Under the pieces are notes generated by a model. That model was not told the origin of the DNA. It searched no databases and saw only the letters and a list, made by a program, of their open reading frames with translations. A DNA stretch of 64,000 nt from Prevotella sp. (GTDB taxonomy: Bacteria; Bacteroidota; Bacteroidia; Bacteroidales; Bacteroidaceae), in assembly GCA_017623155.1 (NCBI GenBank), contig JAGAPR010000003.1, positions 1 through 64,000 on the forward strand, in the 5' to 3' direction. The position numbers were made by a program, and so were the translations under genes. Numbering within the stretch: the first letter of the stretch is position 1; each line of letters begins with the position of its first letter. Below, one piece after another: positions 34,048-43,307 of this stretch.

Positions 34048-34872
34048 TTAAAAGCTGTTCAGCCACGCTTTCAGGTTGAGAATCATCTCTATATGATACG
34101 GGAAACTCTGCTTGAAGCCCCATCCGTGGCCGCCGGTGGGATAGACATACAGCGATGCCGGCACGTCATGACGGTAGCATTCGAGATAGTAGTTCGTGCC
34201 GTTTGCCGGGAGAACAGTATGGTCGTCGTCGCTCAAAGCGATGAAAGCGCGCGGCGTGACGCGCGTCACCTGCTGGTCGCTGCTGTACAGACGCTCCTGC
34301 TTCTTATGCGCGTTTGAGCCCAAGAAATTATCGTGCGAGCCCTTGTGAGTGAAGCTCGGGTCCATTGTTATCACCGGATAAAACAGTATTTGGAAGTCAG
34401 GAGCCGTGTCTCCCTTACCTTTCGTGGCTATGACAGACGCGAGATGCCCGCCTGCCGACGAGCCCATTATCCCCACCTGATTACGGTCTATGTGCCACGC
34501 CGTGGCGTTGCGGCGCACCATCCGCATGGCTTCCTCGGCGTCGCTCACGGGGATATTGTGGTTGCCGTGCGGCATACGATACTTCAACACGACGGCCGCA
34601 ATGCCCTGCCCGTTGAAGAACTGCGCCCAGTCTTTGCCCTCGTGGTCTATCGCAAGATGCGAATACGCACCGCCGGGGCATATCACCACCGCGCGGCCCG
34701 TGGCTTTCTTCGCGTCGGGAAGATATACATACACTTTGGCAACATCATTGGGATCGCCGTTGTTTCCGGGTGCCTTTCCCGGCCATAAGTCAAATTCCGC
34801 CCCGTTCTGGGCCGATGCCGAGAGGGCGACGGCGAGGGCGACAAACATTGTTTTAAGTCTTTTCTTCATCAT
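34048..34872 (-). CDS. Secreted alpha/beta-hydrolase (esterase-like)
   Basis: 274 residues, or 273 if the second Met is used. Signal peptide MKKRLKTMFVALAVALSASAQ. Alpha/beta-hydrolase core: oxyanion-hole region VVICPGGAYSHLAIDHEGKDWAQFF, nucleophile elbow IMGSSAGGHLASV, acid in LSDDDHTVLP and catalytic His in TGGHGWGF. This resembles xylan/acetyl esterases of the BD-FAE/Axe type common in polysaccharide-degrading Bacteroidota. Single gene. Substrate not determinable. Confidence 0.88.
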   Translation of the reverse strand: MMKKRLKTMFVALAVALSASAQNGAEFDLWPGKAPGNNGDPNDVAKVYVYLPDAKKATGRAVVICPGGAYSHLAIDHEGKDWAQFFNGQGIAAVVLKYRMPHGNHNIPVSDAEEAMRMVRRNATAWHIDRNQVGIMGSSAGGHLASVIATKGKGDTAPDFQILFYPVITMDPSFTHKGSHDNFLGSNAHKKQERLYSSDQQVTRVTPRAFIALSDDDHTVLPANGTNYYLECYRHDVPASLYVYPTGGHGWGFKQSFPYHIEMILNLKAWLNSF

Positions 34873-35038
34873 TTATAGTAGTAACATTATTCAGCCTGAT
34901 AAACAAATGCCGGGCAACACGAAAGGCATCTCATGCCGCCGAAGCTCTGCAAAGATAGGAAAAAATTTCCGTTTGGCATAGCTTTTGGGCGTTTCAGTGG
35001 CTTTCGCATTGCCCGGCACGCGCTTTACAGCGATACCG

Positions 35039-37099
35039 TTACTTGAATGTGAGGCGCAAACCGACCGTCAACATACGTCCGGGAGAGTAGAGTGCATACC
35101 GGCGCAAGTTGCTGTCTATGCGGTCGTCGACACGGTCGAAGATGTTATCGACGCCCAAGCTCGGCTCGAGGAGCACGTTTTTCAGTCCGTCAAACGTGTG
35201 CGTCGTGTTGATGTTCCACACCCCGTAGCCCGGCGCGTTCTCGTATGCGGCATAGTAGGTCTTGCTCTGCATGCGGCCGTTGAGATTGACATTAAGTCCG
35301 TATCCGCGCCATTTGTGGTTATAGTTTACGGCCACCGTCGCCGTATTCTTTATCGAGCGGTCCACGAGTTGCCACTCTTCGCCGCTCTTGCCACGGGCAT
35401 ATATATATGCGTAATTGGCGGCAATATCGAGTCCCGGCAGCACATTCACCTGCACATCGGCCTGCAATCCCTTCACCTCGCCTTTGTCGCTGTTCAGGTA
35501 TACGGCATATTGCGTCATGGCATCGGCCTGCTTCTGCGTCATCTCGGGAAACTCTTTCAACAACATTTGGCGTCCCGCGTCGTCGAGAGGCACGCTCCCT
35601 TTGATTATCATATCGTCTATGAAATTCATGAAGCCGGTCACACCGACGGTGAATTTTGCCGTGTGATACTCCGCACCGACGGAGAAATAGTTGCTCTTTT
35701 CCGGTTTGAGGTCTTTGTTTCCGAACGACACCTGCGCCTTGCCGCGGTTTACCGAGAAGTAATGATAGAACAACTCATCGAGTCCCGGGGCACGAAATCC
35801 GCTGCTGTAATTCGCTCTGAATATGAAATTTCCCGGCGAATACATCACTCCCACCTTGGGACTGAAATGACTTCCGGCCGTCTCATGATATGTATAACGC
35901 ACTCCCGCCGTGGCTTTAAGGTTGCGAATGATGCGCTGCTCGTGCTGAACGTAGCCGGCAAGTGTATATACGTTACTGTTGATATTGCCCGAAACGGCCG
36001 TCAGATAGTCCTTGCGCCAGTCTATTCCGGCCACAGTGGTACCGCCGTCGACGAGACCCAGTATCGCCTTTACCTCGGCGTCGAGTGTCTTTTGCTTCTT
36101 CGACTGCTCGTAATATCCTCTCGCATAGTTCTTCGTGTCCACGTCATATTCTTTGCCATAGCGGTAACGGTCTACCGAGAAGTCGGCTTGCAGGGAGTTG
36201 CGGCGGCCGAATTTGTATATACCGCCCACATTCCAGCGCAGTCCTTTGTATCTCATCTCGTAGTCAAGACCGCCGTCCACGTCGTCTCTTGTCTCCGGGC
36301 GGTTGGTTATCTTGTATGTTCCCTCTATGCCGGCATTAAACGCAAGGCGGTCGTTTGGCGAGTAAGTGAACCGCTGACTGAGCAGGTTCGACCAGTAACC
36401 GCTATACAGCGGCGCGATGGTACGCTCCGTCTCGGTGTCGCTTCCTTTCTTGTATATAAGGTCATTGGTGCGATAGCTGTCGGCCTCATCGTGCACAAAC
36501 GATGTTGACGAGCCGAAACCGCGCTTGAATATGTCGACATTTATCGACTGGGTGAATTTTCCTTTGCCCGACACTCGTGTGTCGCTCGTTGCCGACAGCA
36601 TGTCGCTTGTCGGCTGTTCGGTGATGATGTTTATCACCCCGCCTATCGCGTCGCTTCCGTAAAGAGACGAAGCCGCGCCGTCGAGTACTTCGATACGCTT
36701 CACCCTCGACATGTTGATACGGTTGATGTCGATGTTGTTCGATATGTCGCCGCTGAGTTTCCGGCCGTTCACGAGTATGAGAATGTACTTGTTTCCAAGT
36801 CCGTTAAGTCTCAACTGCGATCCCATTCCGTTGGGAGCGAGCGATATTTGCGGTATCATTCGCGTCACGACATCCTCGAATGTGGACACTCCCTGTTCCT
36901 GAATATCTTTCTTCGAGACTACGCGCACCGGCGTAATGGCCGATTTAAGACGCTGATGATGCCCCGAGCCTGTTACAACCACGGGGTTGAGATTTACCGT
37001 CTTACTCGTCTTTACCGTGTCTTTCTTCGACACATGTATCTGCGCCATGGCGCTTGTACCGCACAAAGCGGCCGCTACAAACAGTAGTTTTTTGTTCAT
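35039..37099 (-). CDS. TonB-dependent outer-membrane receptor
   Basis: 686 residues. Signal peptide MNKKLLFVAAALCGTSAMAQ. Plug domain with NPVVVTGSGHHQRLKSAITPVRVV, RLNGLGNKYILILVNGRKLSGD and VKRIEVLDGAASSLYGSDAIGGVINIIT. 22-stranded barrel ending in a terminal Phe-Lys (LTVGLRLTFK). No N-terminal carboxypeptidase-like domain, so a BtuB/heme type rather than a SusC type. It is the last gene downstream of the riboswitch-controlled BtuB and chelatase genes, so corrinoid, heme or metal-chelate uptake is likely. Confidence 0.92.
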   Translation of the reverse strand: MNKKLLFVAAALCGTSAMAQIHVSKKDTVKTSKTVNLNPVVVTGSGHHQRLKSAITPVRVVSKKDIQEQGVSTFEDVVTRMIPQISLAPNGMGSQLRLNGLGNKYILILVNGRKLSGDISNNIDINRINMSRVKRIEVLDGAASSLYGSDAIGGVINIITEQPTSDMLSATSDTRVSGKGKFTQSINVDIFKRGFGSSTSFVHDEADSYRTNDLIYKKGSDTETERTIAPLYSGYWSNLLSQRFTYSPNDRLAFNAGIEGTYKITNRPETRDDVDGGLDYEMRYKGLRWNVGGIYKFGRRNSLQADFSVDRYRYGKEYDVDTKNYARGYYEQSKKQKTLDAEVKAILGLVDGGTTVAGIDWRKDYLTAVSGNINSNVYTLAGYVQHEQRIIRNLKATAGVRYTYHETAGSHFSPKVGVMYSPGNFIFRANYSSGFRAPGLDELFYHYFSVNRGKAQVSFGNKDLKPEKSNYFSVGAEYHTAKFTVGVTGFMNFIDDMIIKGSVPLDDAGRQMLLKEFPEMTQKQADAMTQYAVYLNSDKGEVKGLQADVQVNVLPGLDIAANYAYIYARGKSGEEWQLVDRSIKNTATVAVNYNHKWRGYGLNVNLNGRMQSKTYYAAYENAPGYGVWNINTTHTFDGLKNVLLEPSLGVDNIFDRVDDRIDSNLRRYALYSPGRMLTVGLRLTFK

Positions 37100-37116
37100 T
37101 TCTATAATTTTTAGTG

Positions 37117-37213
37117 AAGAGTTCAGAGTTTAGAGTGAAGAGTTATGATTACCTTTTAGTGCAGAGTTATGATTACTTGCAGGAGTATAAGGTAATCATC
37201 ACTCTTCACTCTG
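37117..37213. repeat. Cluster of AGTTATGATTACC-type repeats
   Basis: Several copies of GAAGAGTTATGATTACC and GTGCAGAGTTATGATTAC, ending in an inverted copy (GGTAATCATCACTCTTCACT). The same repeat occurs at 40-102, about 50985-51015 and about 62034-62060. The inverted copy encodes the last residues and stop of the upstream chelatase gene. Confidence 0.7.
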
Positions 37214-38224
37214 CTTGTTCCATTCCACGGGGTCGCCGGCAATGGCAACCTTTGTGTGGTTTATCCATATATTACGTATGTTCCGATAGTCGAGAAGACC
37301 CTCGAGAGTGTAGTCGTTGCGGTATCCTTTCTCGGTGAAATATCCGCCCCAGTCTTCCACCATGTCGTTGTGCGCGTGGTCTCCGGCGATGGACATCAGC
37401 GGATAGCAGTGCACGTTTCCTGATGTTATTCCGGCGGCAACCATTCGCGCATGCACGTCGTCCACGAAGTTGTCTTTCATGTCTACCGTGCCCACGAAGT
37501 AGTTGCGGTTGAGTTTTTGAAGTTCCTCTTCAAGTTGCGTATAGCGTATGTTTGCGCTGTAAGTATCGTAAGTATCGGGATTTCCGTGTCCCATAAGAGC
37601 CACGACACCGTCGTTTGCCTTCGCGGCGAGATTGGTATTGAGGGCCGCAGCCACGGTTTTCACGTCGCCGACAGTGGCCATCAGGGGTGCGCCGAGATAT
37701 ACATCGACGTTGGAGAGATAATCTCCCGCCATGTCACGGTATTGGTTGTTGCAGAAATTCTTCACGTCGTTTACCACTCGTGCGTACTCTTCTCCGGGGA
37801 TTACTTGAAGCGACTGCACCACGATAGTGTTGTATTTCACTTTTCCGAACGCCCGAAGATAGTTTTCGGGAGCATAGTAATTTCTTATCTCCGTGTTCTC
37901 GTATTTGTGCACTCCCGTTGCGGCGTTGTTACGGCAGATTGCCGATGAGAACGAAATATACACGTCGTAGCCCGGGAATTCCTGCTTATATGCCGTCACC
38001 GTCTTGTCGAATGTGTCAAACGCTTTCTGCCATGTGGAGCCGAACACGACGAGCAGCAGAGCCTTGTCGCCTTTCTTGTTGGCCTCGACCTCGGTGTTTA
38101 CTCTTTTCTGGTATATCGCCATGTTGTCTCTTACCATTGACTCGTCGTCATCGCTGCACGATGTGAGACTTGCCAACATGCTTATTGCCATCATGGCAAC
38201 GAGCAAAGAATTAATCTTCTTCAT
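37199..38224 (-). CDS. CbiK-type cobaltochelatase-like lipoprotein
   Basis: 341 residues. The N terminus MKKINSLLVAMMAISMLASLTSC is a lipoprotein signal peptide, so the protein is exported. The body matches anaerobic cobalt chelatases of the CbiK family (ALLLVVFGSTWQKAFDTFDKTVTAYKQEFPGYDV, VVQSLQVIPGEEYARVV, VVALMGHGNPDTYDTYSANI, SIAGDHAHNDM), with His residues in the MGHG and GDHAHND motifs as expected for the active site. Known exported homologues (Desulfovibrio CbiK-P) bind heme/cobalt. It lies between two TonB receptors and overlaps the BtuB-like gene by 14 bp, hence a role in corrinoid or metallo-porphyrin handling in the periplasm. Confidence 0.85.
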   Translation of the reverse strand: MKKINSLLVAMMAISMLASLTSCSDDDESMVRDNMAIYQKRVNTEVEANKKGDKALLLVVFGSTWQKAFDTFDKTVTAYKQEFPGYDVYISFSSAICRNNAATGVHKYENTEIRNYYAPENYLRAFGKVKYNTIVVQSLQVIPGEEYARVVNDVKNFCNNQYRDMAGDYLSNVDVYLGAPLMATVGDVKTVAAALNTNLAAKANDGVVALMGHGNPDTYDTYSANIRYTQLEEELQKLNRNYFVGTVDMKDNFVDDVHARMVAAGITSGNVHCYPLMSIAGDHAHNDMVEDWGGYFTEKGYRNDYTLEGLLDYRNIRNIWINHTKVAIAGDPVEWNKQSEE

Positions 38225-40334
38225 TGTTTTTGCTTTTAAAATCAGACTTATTATAGGTGTTCTTTATTTTCTTGCCGTTGTTAAACCTTACCGTCACCGA
38301 GGCGTAAAGGGTTGTGCCGGGTGTCGTCGTGCCGAGATGAAGACCGTGCGGCGTGCGGTCGACGTAGTTGAAAATGTTGTCCACACCCGCCTCCACGCGA
38401 TATGTCATCTTCTTCGAGTGCCCAATGTCATGGCCGGTGTTTATCCGCCATATCTGATAACCCTTGCCGTCGCCGTCCATCTGGTAATATCTTTTGGACG
38501 ACATGCGGCCGAAGATGCCGATGCTCAGTTTGTAATCTCGACCGAACGCATGGCTCCATGTGGCGTACACGTTGCCTTTGTGATGCGCCATACCGTCTAT
38601 CGTGACATCCGCGAGCGTCTCTTTCTCGTCGTCATATACCCTCGCGTCGGTATCGAGATAGCTGTATCCGGCTCCCGCCGTGATGTTCTTGCCGGTATAC
38701 CGCATACTTATGTCCACGCCATACGTCTTCGCGCTTTCGAGATTGAGATATTTCCGTACTTTTATCGGTTGGTATTGCGCCAGCAAGTCGGGCGGTGCCT
38801 GCGTCGAGGGGATGGTGACAAGGTTTATCATGTCGCCCACCTTGTTGTGATATCCGGTGAGTGATACGGTGAATTTGCCCGCGGTGTATTCGCCGCCGAG
38901 CGAGAAATAGTTTGAGGTCTGGGGCTTGAGCCCGGTGTTTCCGAGATACAGGTATGTGCCGCTCATGTATCGCACATAGTGGTAATAAAGCTCTTTCGGC
39001 GTGGGAGTCTTAAATCCTTGGCTCCACGTACCGCGCAGACGGAAGTCGCCCACACTGTACATTGCCGACACTTTCGGCGTGAGCCGCAGACCGAACTCCT
39101 TGTTCTCGGTGAGCCTGAGCCCCGCCGTGATGTTGAGAGCCTTTGTCGGGCTGTACTCGTCTTGCACGTAGGCGGCCGCCGTGTAGTCGCTCACCGAGCC
39201 GCCGTCCACGCGCACCGGTGCTTTAAGATAGTCGTAGCGCCACTCCGCTCCGGCACTCAGCCGGTTGCCGGCAGGCAGCGTGAACACCCCTTTCAGTGTT
39301 ATCATGAAGCGCTGCTGGTCGCTCTGCACCTGTTTCTGTCCGGGGAAATAGGGCACATCGTTCTTGATGACTCCGTCGAGAATGCCATCGGTCAGTGTCA
39401 CGGCGGTGAAATTATGGTAATAGGCATGGCGGTTCCAGTCGGCATCAAACTGTATGAAATCGTCGCCCGCGAGCTTTAACTTTCCGCCGGCAGCCACCGA
39501 ACCGTTGTGATATTCGAGGTCGTAGGTCTTCACGTCGCACGAGGCATACTTGCCGCTCGGGCGGTAGATACGTTTCCAATAAATGTTTCCGTCGGCATAA
39601 AGTTCGAGCCTTTTCATCGGGTTCCATGTCAACCGCTCGGCTATTTGCCAATTTGTGTGGCGGTTGACGGTCTTGTTTCGCGAGTCGGTGATGAGGAATT
39701 CTGTCCTGTTCGGGTCTTCCACCGATGTGTTCTGCCATCCGTCGCTGTGCTGCAACTGAAAGTTGGTGTACGAACTCACCTTGCCTATGCGCACGGCGAG
39801 GCCGTTGTGCTGGCGGATGTCGCCGTGTCCGGCGGCGCGCGTAGTGTTCTCCACGAGCAGTCCGCTGTCGTGCTTGCGGGTGATGATGTTTATCACGCCC
39901 GCGATGGCGTCGCTGCCGTAGAGTGCCGACGAGGCTCCTTTCACTATCTCTATACGGTCGATATTGTGCGGGTCGATGAGTCCGAGGTCGTTTTCGCCGC
40001 CCACATCGCCGTGGATACGCTTGCCGTCGACGAGTATCAGGATATAACTGTTTCCCAGTCCGTTCATTTGCATGCCGCTGCCCATGTCGCTCTCGTTGAA
40101 CGCGAACGACGATGTCAGCCCGGCAAGTATGTCTTCCAAGCTGCGGCCTGCATATCCGGCGAGCATCTTACGGTTGATAACCTCTGTCTGCACAGGAGCG
40201 TTTTTCAGCAGATGGCGCGTGCCGGTACCCGTCACCACCACCTCGGCGAGACTGTCGCCCCGTAGAGTTTCCTGTGCCGCTGCCGGCAAACCGGCGGCTA
40301 TCGCAACCGCAATAAAAAAACTTTTTTTGTCCAT
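38211..40334 (-). CDS. btuB: BtuB-like TonB-dependent receptor under cobalamin riboswitch
   Basis: 707 residues from MDKKSFFIAVAIAAGLPAAAQ. The reading frame is open to 40502, but the upstream part lies in the leader. TonB-box-like SLAEVVVTG, plug motifs MNGLGNSYILILVDGKRIHGD and IDRIEIVKGASSALYGSDAIAGVINIIT, then the barrel. A cobalamin riboswitch about 190 bp upstream identifies it as a vitamin B12/corrinoid receptor. It is followed by the CbiK-like lipoprotein and a second receptor. Confidence 0.9.
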   Translation of the reverse strand: MDKKSFFIAVAIAAGLPAAAQETLRGDSLAEVVVTGTGTRHLLKNAPVQTEVINRKMLAGYAGRSLEDILAGLTSSFAFNESDMGSGMQMNGLGNSYILILVDGKRIHGDVGGENDLGLIDPHNIDRIEIVKGASSALYGSDAIAGVINIITRKHDSGLLVENTTRAAGHGDIRQHNGLAVRIGKVSSYTNFQLQHSDGWQNTSVEDPNRTEFLITDSRNKTVNRHTNWQIAERLTWNPMKRLELYADGNIYWKRIYRPSGKYASCDVKTYDLEYHNGSVAAGGKLKLAGDDFIQFDADWNRHAYYHNFTAVTLTDGILDGVIKNDVPYFPGQKQVQSDQQRFMITLKGVFTLPAGNRLSAGAEWRYDYLKAPVRVDGGSVSDYTAAAYVQDEYSPTKALNITAGLRLTENKEFGLRLTPKVSAMYSVGDFRLRGTWSQGFKTPTPKELYYHYVRYMSGTYLYLGNTGLKPQTSNYFSLGGEYTAGKFTVSLTGYHNKVGDMINLVTIPSTQAPPDLLAQYQPIKVRKYLNLESAKTYGVDISMRYTGKNITAGAGYSYLDTDARVYDDEKETLADVTIDGMAHHKGNVYATWSHAFGRDYKLSIGIFGRMSSKRYYQMDGDGKGYQIWRINTGHDIGHSKKMTYRVEAGVDNIFNYVDRTPHGLHLGTTTPGTTLYASVTVRFNNGKKIKNTYNKSDFKSKNNEED

Positions 40335-40519
40335 TCGTGTAGCGTTTTGTCGTCGATGACTCACATCGACACTCCTTTTCCGCAGAGAAAAACAATCCTG
40401 TTCTCCCGAAATATAAGCACGACGCACGGTGGGGACATTGCCGTGAAACGCTTCAACACACATCTTGGCTGCTGACGAGGCCCCAAATCCTGAGGGCATC
40501 ATGCTCTGTCTCTATCGGA

Positions 40520-40685
40520 TAAAACGGCAGGTATTCTGGCTTTCCCCTGCCTGCCCTGCCTTCCCGCTTCCGTTTCGAAGCAGTGGCGTTATACGGGCAG
40601 ACCGTATTAAAACGGGGATTACAGCTGCAGGTACAGCTCCGGTATTTCACTCGGATTCCCTTTCATCAAGCGACTTCGGCCGCAT
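40520..40685 (-). promoter_or_regulatory. Cobalamin riboswitch
   Basis: On the minus strand the conserved elements occur in order: AAAGGGAATCCGAGTGAAAT (about 40644-40663), GGAGCTGTACCTGCAGCTGT, CCACTG, GGGAAGGC and finally the B12 box GCCAGAATACCTGCC (about 40525-40540). It controls the BtuB-CbiK-TonB receptor genes, repressed when cobalamin is available. The expression-platform hairpin was not resolved. Confidence 0.93.
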
Positions 40686-40758
40686 GATTGCCTGTTTTCC
40701 GCTGCAAAGTTATGGCTTTATATCGGAATGAACAAATTTTTAACATAATAAATTGATT

Positions 40759-40912
40759 CATTGAGCGCTTATAAGCAGTTCTTTGGAGACGTCAAAAGTT
40801 TTTTATCGGGAGGTCTTGATGATATTACAACGGTCAAGTAACATCGTTACAACGGCCAAATCACAATCTTACGCGGGCGAAGTAACACTGTTACAACGGC
40901 CGCGTAACATTT
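40759..40912. repeat. Four-unit 22-bp repeat array with GAGCGCTTATAAGCA leader
   Basis: TTAC units start at 40825, 40847, 40869 and 40891, exactly 22 bp apart (for example GTTACAACGGCCAAATCACA). About 65 bp before them is TTGAGCGCTTATAAGCA, also found before the array at 50310. Lies between the permease 3' end and the riboswitch. Confidence 0.75.
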
Positions 40913-40919
40913 CGTGTGC

Positions 40920-41945
40920 TTATTTCCTGCGCTTGAAAAGGATTACCGCCACTACGGGAGCACCCACCAATGCAGTGACCGAATTTACGGGAAGAGCACC
41001 CTCGAAACCGGGGATGCGGGCTATGAGATTGCACAACAGGGCGAGAGCGGCACCGGTGAGCATCGTGCCGGGCATGAGTATTCGATGATCGGAAGTGCGA
41101 AAAATGGCACGGCAAAGGTGCGGAACGGCCAGTCCGACAAACATTATCGGACCGCAATAGGCCGTGACAATGGCCACGAGAACACCCGAACTGACAATCA
41201 CGAGAGTGCGCGAGCGGCGCACGTTCAGCCCGAGATTGCGGGCATAATCGTCGCCGAGAAGCATAAGGTTCATGGTCTTCACGAGCAGGAACGCGGGCGG
41301 CAGCAGTATAATCATAAGCACTATGAAAAGCATCATCGCGTCGCCCGACACACGTGCGAAGCTGCCCAAGCCCCACACCACGTATGCCTTGACGTCTTCT
41401 TCGGCACTGAAAAACTTTAAAACGCCGATGATTGCGTTGGCCAGATAGCCTATCATCACGCCGATGATGAGCAGAGTGACGTTGCCGCGCACACGCTGCG
41501 CCACATAAAGGATGAGCGACATCACGGCAAGAGAGCCGGCTATGGCGGCCACCGACATGGCGACGTCGCCGATATAGCCCATGCGACTGAGCGCAACGCC
41601 GCCCAACGAGCCGGAGAGCAGCACCACAAAGGCCACCCCGAGGCTTGCACCGCTGCTGATACCGAGCACCGACGGGCCGGCGAGCGGGTTGCGGAAGACG
41701 GTCTGCATCTGCAATCCCGCGACGGAAAGGCCGGCTCCCGCGGCAATGGCGGTGAGTGCCTGAGGCACGCGCGACTTCAAAACGATGTTGCGCCATATCT
41801 CCGACACGCCGTCGTCGCCCGCCAGTATTCGGCAGATATCGGTCATGGGTATGCGCACCGTGCCGATGAACACGTTGACAAGAAAGAGCAACGCTATCAC
41901 GGCGGTGAGCAGAACGGTGAGCGGCAGCGGTCGGCGCATGGTCAT
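40920..41945 (-). CDS. btuC: BtuC/FecCD-type ABC transporter permease
   Basis: 341 residues, about nine to ten hydrophobic segments. Family motifs: VLKSRVPQALTAIAAGAGLSVAGLQMQTVFRNPLAGPSVLGISSGASLG, and the BtuD-contact region LGDDYARNLGLNV. Moves corrinoid or iron-chelate across the inner membrane. Starts within the stop of the binding-protein gene (ATGA overlap). The ATPase gene (BtuD) is not in this window. Given the downstream riboswitch locus, a cobalamin or cobinamide substrate is likely. Confidence 0.93.
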   Translation of the reverse strand: MTMRRPLPLTVLLTAVIALLFLVNVFIGTVRIPMTDICRILAGDDGVSEIWRNIVLKSRVPQALTAIAAGAGLSVAGLQMQTVFRNPLAGPSVLGISSGASLGVAFVVLLSGSLGGVALSRMGYIGDVAMSVAAIAGSLAVMSLILYVAQRVRGNVTLLIIGVMIGYLANAIIGVLKFFSAEEDVKAYVVWGLGSFARVSGDAMMLFIVLMIILLPPAFLLVKTMNLMLLGDDYARNLGLNVRRSRTLVIVSSGVLVAIVTAYCGPIMFVGLAVPHLCRAIFRTSDHRILMPGTMLTGAALALLCNLIARIPGFEGALPVNSVTALVGAPVVAVILFKRRK

Positions 41946-43111
41946 TTCAGGAGTTTATAGAATGTGGGGGTATAGTCTTTCGGCATCAGCTCGGGATGGA
42001 ATATTGCCACAAGGTCTTTCAACACCACATCCGGCTGCACGGGAGTTATCTCGTAATATGGCGTGCGCCGCATGTTGCAATATATCACCTTGCGCTCACG
42101 GTAAGCCTTGAAGTCGACGTTGCGCGGCTCCGACGAGCGCAGCGCGTCGTACGAAAAGTCGCCGGGAAAACTGTTGAGTATCCGCCAATAGTCGGCGTTT
42201 GCGGCGAGCGAATACATCTTCTCGAACTCAATCGGTATTCCGCCCGTGTTCTCGTCGTCGCGCAGGATGTAGTCGGCACCCGCGTCGCGGAACAACTGCG
42301 CGAGATAGCTCCGGCCGCCGACGGCATACCAGTTGCCGCCGTGCATCTCGCCACTGAACACCGTGGGGCGGCTTTTCGCCCCGGCGGCAATGGCTTTCAC
42401 CTCGGCATAACGGCGCTCGATGCCGTCGAAAACGGCGTTCGCCTCGGTCTCGCGACCGATGAACATCGCGATAAACTTTATCCATTCGGCCTGTCCGAGC
42501 GGGTCGAGTTCCTTGTATCCGAGATGCGGCACGAGCGTGACGCCCGTCTCCTTGATGGCATCATAGCCCCCGCGCTTGAACGGAGAGATGAATATCACGT
42601 CGGGATTTGCCGCCATAACCACCTCGGAATCGAAGTTACCCTCGGTCCCTATCTTCACAGTCTTTCCCTCCCTGACACGCCGCAGGATGTCGGCGTTATA
42701 CAGATTTTTCGTTCCCGTAAGTCCGCAAACGAAGTCGTGGGCATCGAGAGCGGTGAAGTTTGACAGCTGAAGCGATGTCATGCAGATTGCCGAACGGATG
42801 GGAACGGACACTTTCGTGTAGCCTTCCGGAACGTCGGCATCCACTCCCCGGGGCACGAGTGCGATGTGATAGGTCTTCACCTTGCCGCCGTTTTTCTGCG
42901 GGTCGGCCACATCCACGAGCCTCACGCCACGTTCTATGTACTTCACAATAAAGCCCTTGGCATGGCGCGGCGTTATCATCGCGGCCGAATCGACAGGCAC
43001 GTCGCCGTCGGCAGCCGCTATTTTACTCTTGTTCACCACCGACGTGCAGCCGCAAAACACAAGCACGAGAACCGCCGTCAGGCACGAAAAAAACGTTTTC
43101 ATTCTTATCAT
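41942..43111 (-). CDS. btuF: BtuF/FepB-like substrate-binding lipoprotein
   Basis: 389 residues from MIRMKTFFSCL. MKTFFSCL at 43102 is an equally good start. Lipobox LVFCGC. Class III periplasmic-binding-protein fold: VSVPIRSAICMTSLQLSNFTALDAHDFVCGLTGTKNL, KIGTEGNFDSEVVMAANPDVIFISP, ETGVTLVPHLGYKELDPLGQAEWIKFIAMF. Passes its ligand to the co-transcribed BtuC-like permease. Expected ligand: a corrinoid or related chelate, from the neighbourhood. Promoter box TAATTTTG at 43154-43161. Confidence 0.88.
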   Translation of the reverse strand: MIRMKTFFSCLTAVLVLVFCGCTSVVNKSKIAAADGDVPVDSAAMITPRHAKGFIVKYIERGVRLVDVADPQKNGGKVKTYHIALVPRGVDADVPEGYTKVSVPIRSAICMTSLQLSNFTALDAHDFVCGLTGTKNLYNADILRRVREGKTVKIGTEGNFDSEVVMAANPDVIFISPFKRGGYDAIKETGVTLVPHLGYKELDPLGQAEWIKFIAMFIGRETEANAVFDGIERRYAEVKAIAAGAKSRPTVFSGEMHGGNWYAVGGRSYLAQLFRDAGADYILRDDENTGGIPIEFEKMYSLAANADYWRILNSFPGDFSYDALRSSEPRNVDFKAYRERKVIYCNMRRTPYYEITPVQPDVVLKDLVAIFHPELMPKDYTPTFYKLLK

Positions 43112-43153
43112 CGTTTTGTTTCCATAAGTAAGCCGAAGCCTCTTTTCACGACG

Positions 43154-43161
43154 CAAAATTA
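43154..43161 (-). promoter_or_regulatory. -7 element of the btuF-btuC unit
   Basis: TAATTTTG on the minus strand, about 43 bp upstream of the ATG. Divergent from the promoter at 43202-43232. Confidence 0.5.
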
Positions 43162-43201
43162 ATAATTATAGTCCGTTTGACAGACAAAAAGCGTGTTTTT
43201 C

Positions 43202-43232
43202 TTTGTTTATCGGCCGATTAATAGTAAATTTG
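43202..43232 (+). promoter_or_regulatory. Promoter of the ribitol-type cytidylyltransferase/LicD unit
   Basis: TTTG (43202-43205), 19-bp spacer, TAAATTTG (43225-43232). Confidence 0.75.
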
Positions 43233-43307
43233 CGCTACAAAACGAGCAGCGGACGGCAGGCAACAGAGGGCCCCGCACAACGTAAAAAGAAACAAAAAGC
43301 ACGATAC

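Noticed and set aside
34985-36508. 507-codon open frame antisense to the TonB receptor
   Set aside because: Shadow frame; the opposite strand encodes clear plug and barrel motifs.
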